Positions 62,492 through 64,000 of a stretch of DNA of 64,000 bases are shown here, piece by piece. The notes under the pieces were generated by a model. That model did no database searches, was not told the origin of the DNA, and was given only the letters and a program-made list of their open reading frames with translations. The stretch lies in assembly GCA_029964075.1 (NCBI GenBank), contig CM057142.1, positions 1,069,770-1,133,769 on the forward strand. The letters run 5' to 3'. A program made the translations under genes and the position numbers. The stretch comes from Patiria pectinifera. Lineage: Eukaryota; Echinodermata; Asteroidea; Valvatida; Asterinidae. How positions within the stretch are numbered: position 1 is the stretch's first letter; every line of letters starts with the position of its first letter.

Positions 62492-63310
62492 TAGCCCCAC
62501 TAGTGTGGCCGTCGGTATGCTGCGCTGAACCAAAGGCCACACACCGTGGTACCGCGTGCTACTGAGGACGAAGTTTCCTAAAATCTGCGGTCCGTTTCTT
62601 ACATTCTCGGTTTCTTACTTTCTTATGATTGTATTCTATGATGTCTCACCTATCACTTCTGGGATGCTTCGGTCGAATGATGTTCCATTTTCCGAGATAT
62701 TCTTCAATCTTTCTGGAGCCCATATCAATATGCACTCGTGAAACGTCTGGCGGTGATGGCAGCCATTTTGAATGTGACAAGAGATGACCTCAAGCTGTGA
62801 CGTCGCGTTTATGCAAATTGCTTGTCGAGCGCGCGGCGCGAGGGCGCGAGTTGCAAATGCGACGGCTGTTTCCTGTGCCGTAGATCCTGAATAGAGATCA
62901 GTGCACGTGGCCCCCTGACGATAAATGCATGGTACAGGAAACAGCCGTCGCATTTGCAACTCGCGCCGCGCGCTCGACAAGCAATTTGCATAAACGCGAC
63001 GTCACAGCTTGAGGTCATCTCTTGTCACATTCAAAATGGCTGCCATCACCACCAGACGTTTCACGAGTGCATATTGATATGGGCTCCAGAAAGATTGAAG
63101 AATATCTCGGAAAATGGAACATCATTAGACCTAAGCATCCCAGAAGTGATAGGTGAGACATCATAGAATACAACCATAAGAAAGTAAGAAACCGAGAATG
63201 TAAGAAACAGACCGCAGATTTTAGGAAACTTCGTCCTCAGTAGCACGCGGTACCACGGTGTGTGGCCTTTGGTTCAGCGCAGCATACCGACGGCCACACT
63301 AGTGGGGCTA
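62492..63310. mobile_element. Foldback element, family A (A2)
   Basis: Ends TAGCCCCACTAGTGTGGCC and GGCCACACTAGTGGGGCTA; perfect 9-bp duplication CCTTGCGTC at 62483-62491 and 63311-63319. It is an 819-bp palindrome with its centre near 62905 and inverted GGCTGTTTCCTG (62864) and CAGGAAACAGCC (62935). Open frames inside are mirror images of each other and not genes. Confidence 0.94.
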
Positions 63311-63319
63311 CCTTGCGTC

Positions 63320-64000
63320 TTGTTCATGACGAACCATTCACGCATTTTGACGCTATTTATAACGAATTTTTGACGCACCATTTCTGGATATCAACTCACC
63401 AATGACGCACGTATGACGGACATAATAATCGACGAATGAATCTCGATAGCACGGCATGGAACACGCACACTTTGTGTAATAACGATGTTTAATTTCCGAA
63501 TGCACCTCCAGCTGAGTTGAGAAGAGGAAACCAGCGAATCAATCGTGGCGATGGCTACATGTGTACCGCAAGCGCTGCCATGCCAGGCAGGGCGAAATTG
63601 CGAATTGTGTTGCGATGCTGAAACTTGATGATCGTTGGAAGCTAAACAAATATTTTGTTTGCAATATTTTGTACACCGAAAAAATGGGATGTTAGCCGGG
63701 CCTTTATGATCATGGTCTATGGGTTGGCCATAGGGTTAGGAACGTACATAACGTAGGCCCACGAAAATGTTCGCTTTGGGGAAAAACAATGTTATTTAGC
63801 TTGTGACTTTTCGGGACAAAGTTTAGAATATTGTTTAATTTTGAAAACTTATTTAATTGGAACTTATTTAATTGGCAACAATTAAAATAGAAAATGTTAA
63901 TATTTTTTGCTCACACTAATGAAATGAATAAATAAATGGAGATAGACGATCGGCCTTGGCAAGTCGGCTAGGATTCCAGGAGGGTTGTGACGATTGGGAG
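63320..64000. other. Right flank, nothing recognised
   Basis: No gene, splice-flanked exon or clear repeat is seen. Confidence 0.5.

Noticed and set aside
62636-63246. Several open frames of 60-114 residues on both strands
   Set aside because: They are mirror images produced by the palindrome A2.

Overview
This is eukaryotic nuclear DNA from an intron-rich animal, assembled with two placeholder gaps of exactly 500 N (7232-7731 and 36732-37231). GT-AG introns, tRNA-derived SINEs, a Penelope-like retroelement, many DNA-transposon relics and frequent short words such as TAGGCCTA and ACATGTAC suggest a marine invertebrate deuterostome. An echinoderm is my first guess, but that is inference and a cephalochordate or hemichordate is not excluded. 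No cDNA or database was used; gene models rest on conserved peptides, splice sites and matching intron phases.

Three genes can be read. (1) 1000-5478, plus strand: six exons of a secreted proteinase K-like subtilase (I9 propeptide plus S8 domain with a complete Asp/His/Ser triad); the signal-peptide exon is missing or outside the window. (2) 32446 down to 10690, minus strand: thirteen exons of POMT2, protein O-mannosyltransferase 2, from the first transmembrane segment through the catalytic DE loop and into the MIR domain. The C-terminal third is not found; it should lie between 5.5 and 10.7 kb, where the first gap sits. (3) 57189 down to 36629, minus strand: 21 coding exons of an EF-hand plus WD40 protein of the WDR49/WDR64 group, a type associated with ciliary axonemes; the last exons are not found. 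The three genes show no obvious functional link, as expected for an animal genome.

Much of the remaining sequence is mobile DNA. POMT2 introns carry SINEs, a 110-bp minisatellite, two inserts with 8-bp target duplications built from an alternating 17-18 bp word, a Penelope-like element with a GIY-YIG domain, and several long palindromes. The right end (58.57-63.32 kb) is a stack of foldback (palindromic) elements inserted in one another. Their families have different ends, but intact copies start with TA, make 9-bp target duplications, and in five cases share a short inverted core (GRCTGTTTCNTG) at the centre. This modular foldback set is the most unusual system in the window. Decayed duplicate exons occur in both the subtilase and POMT2 genes.
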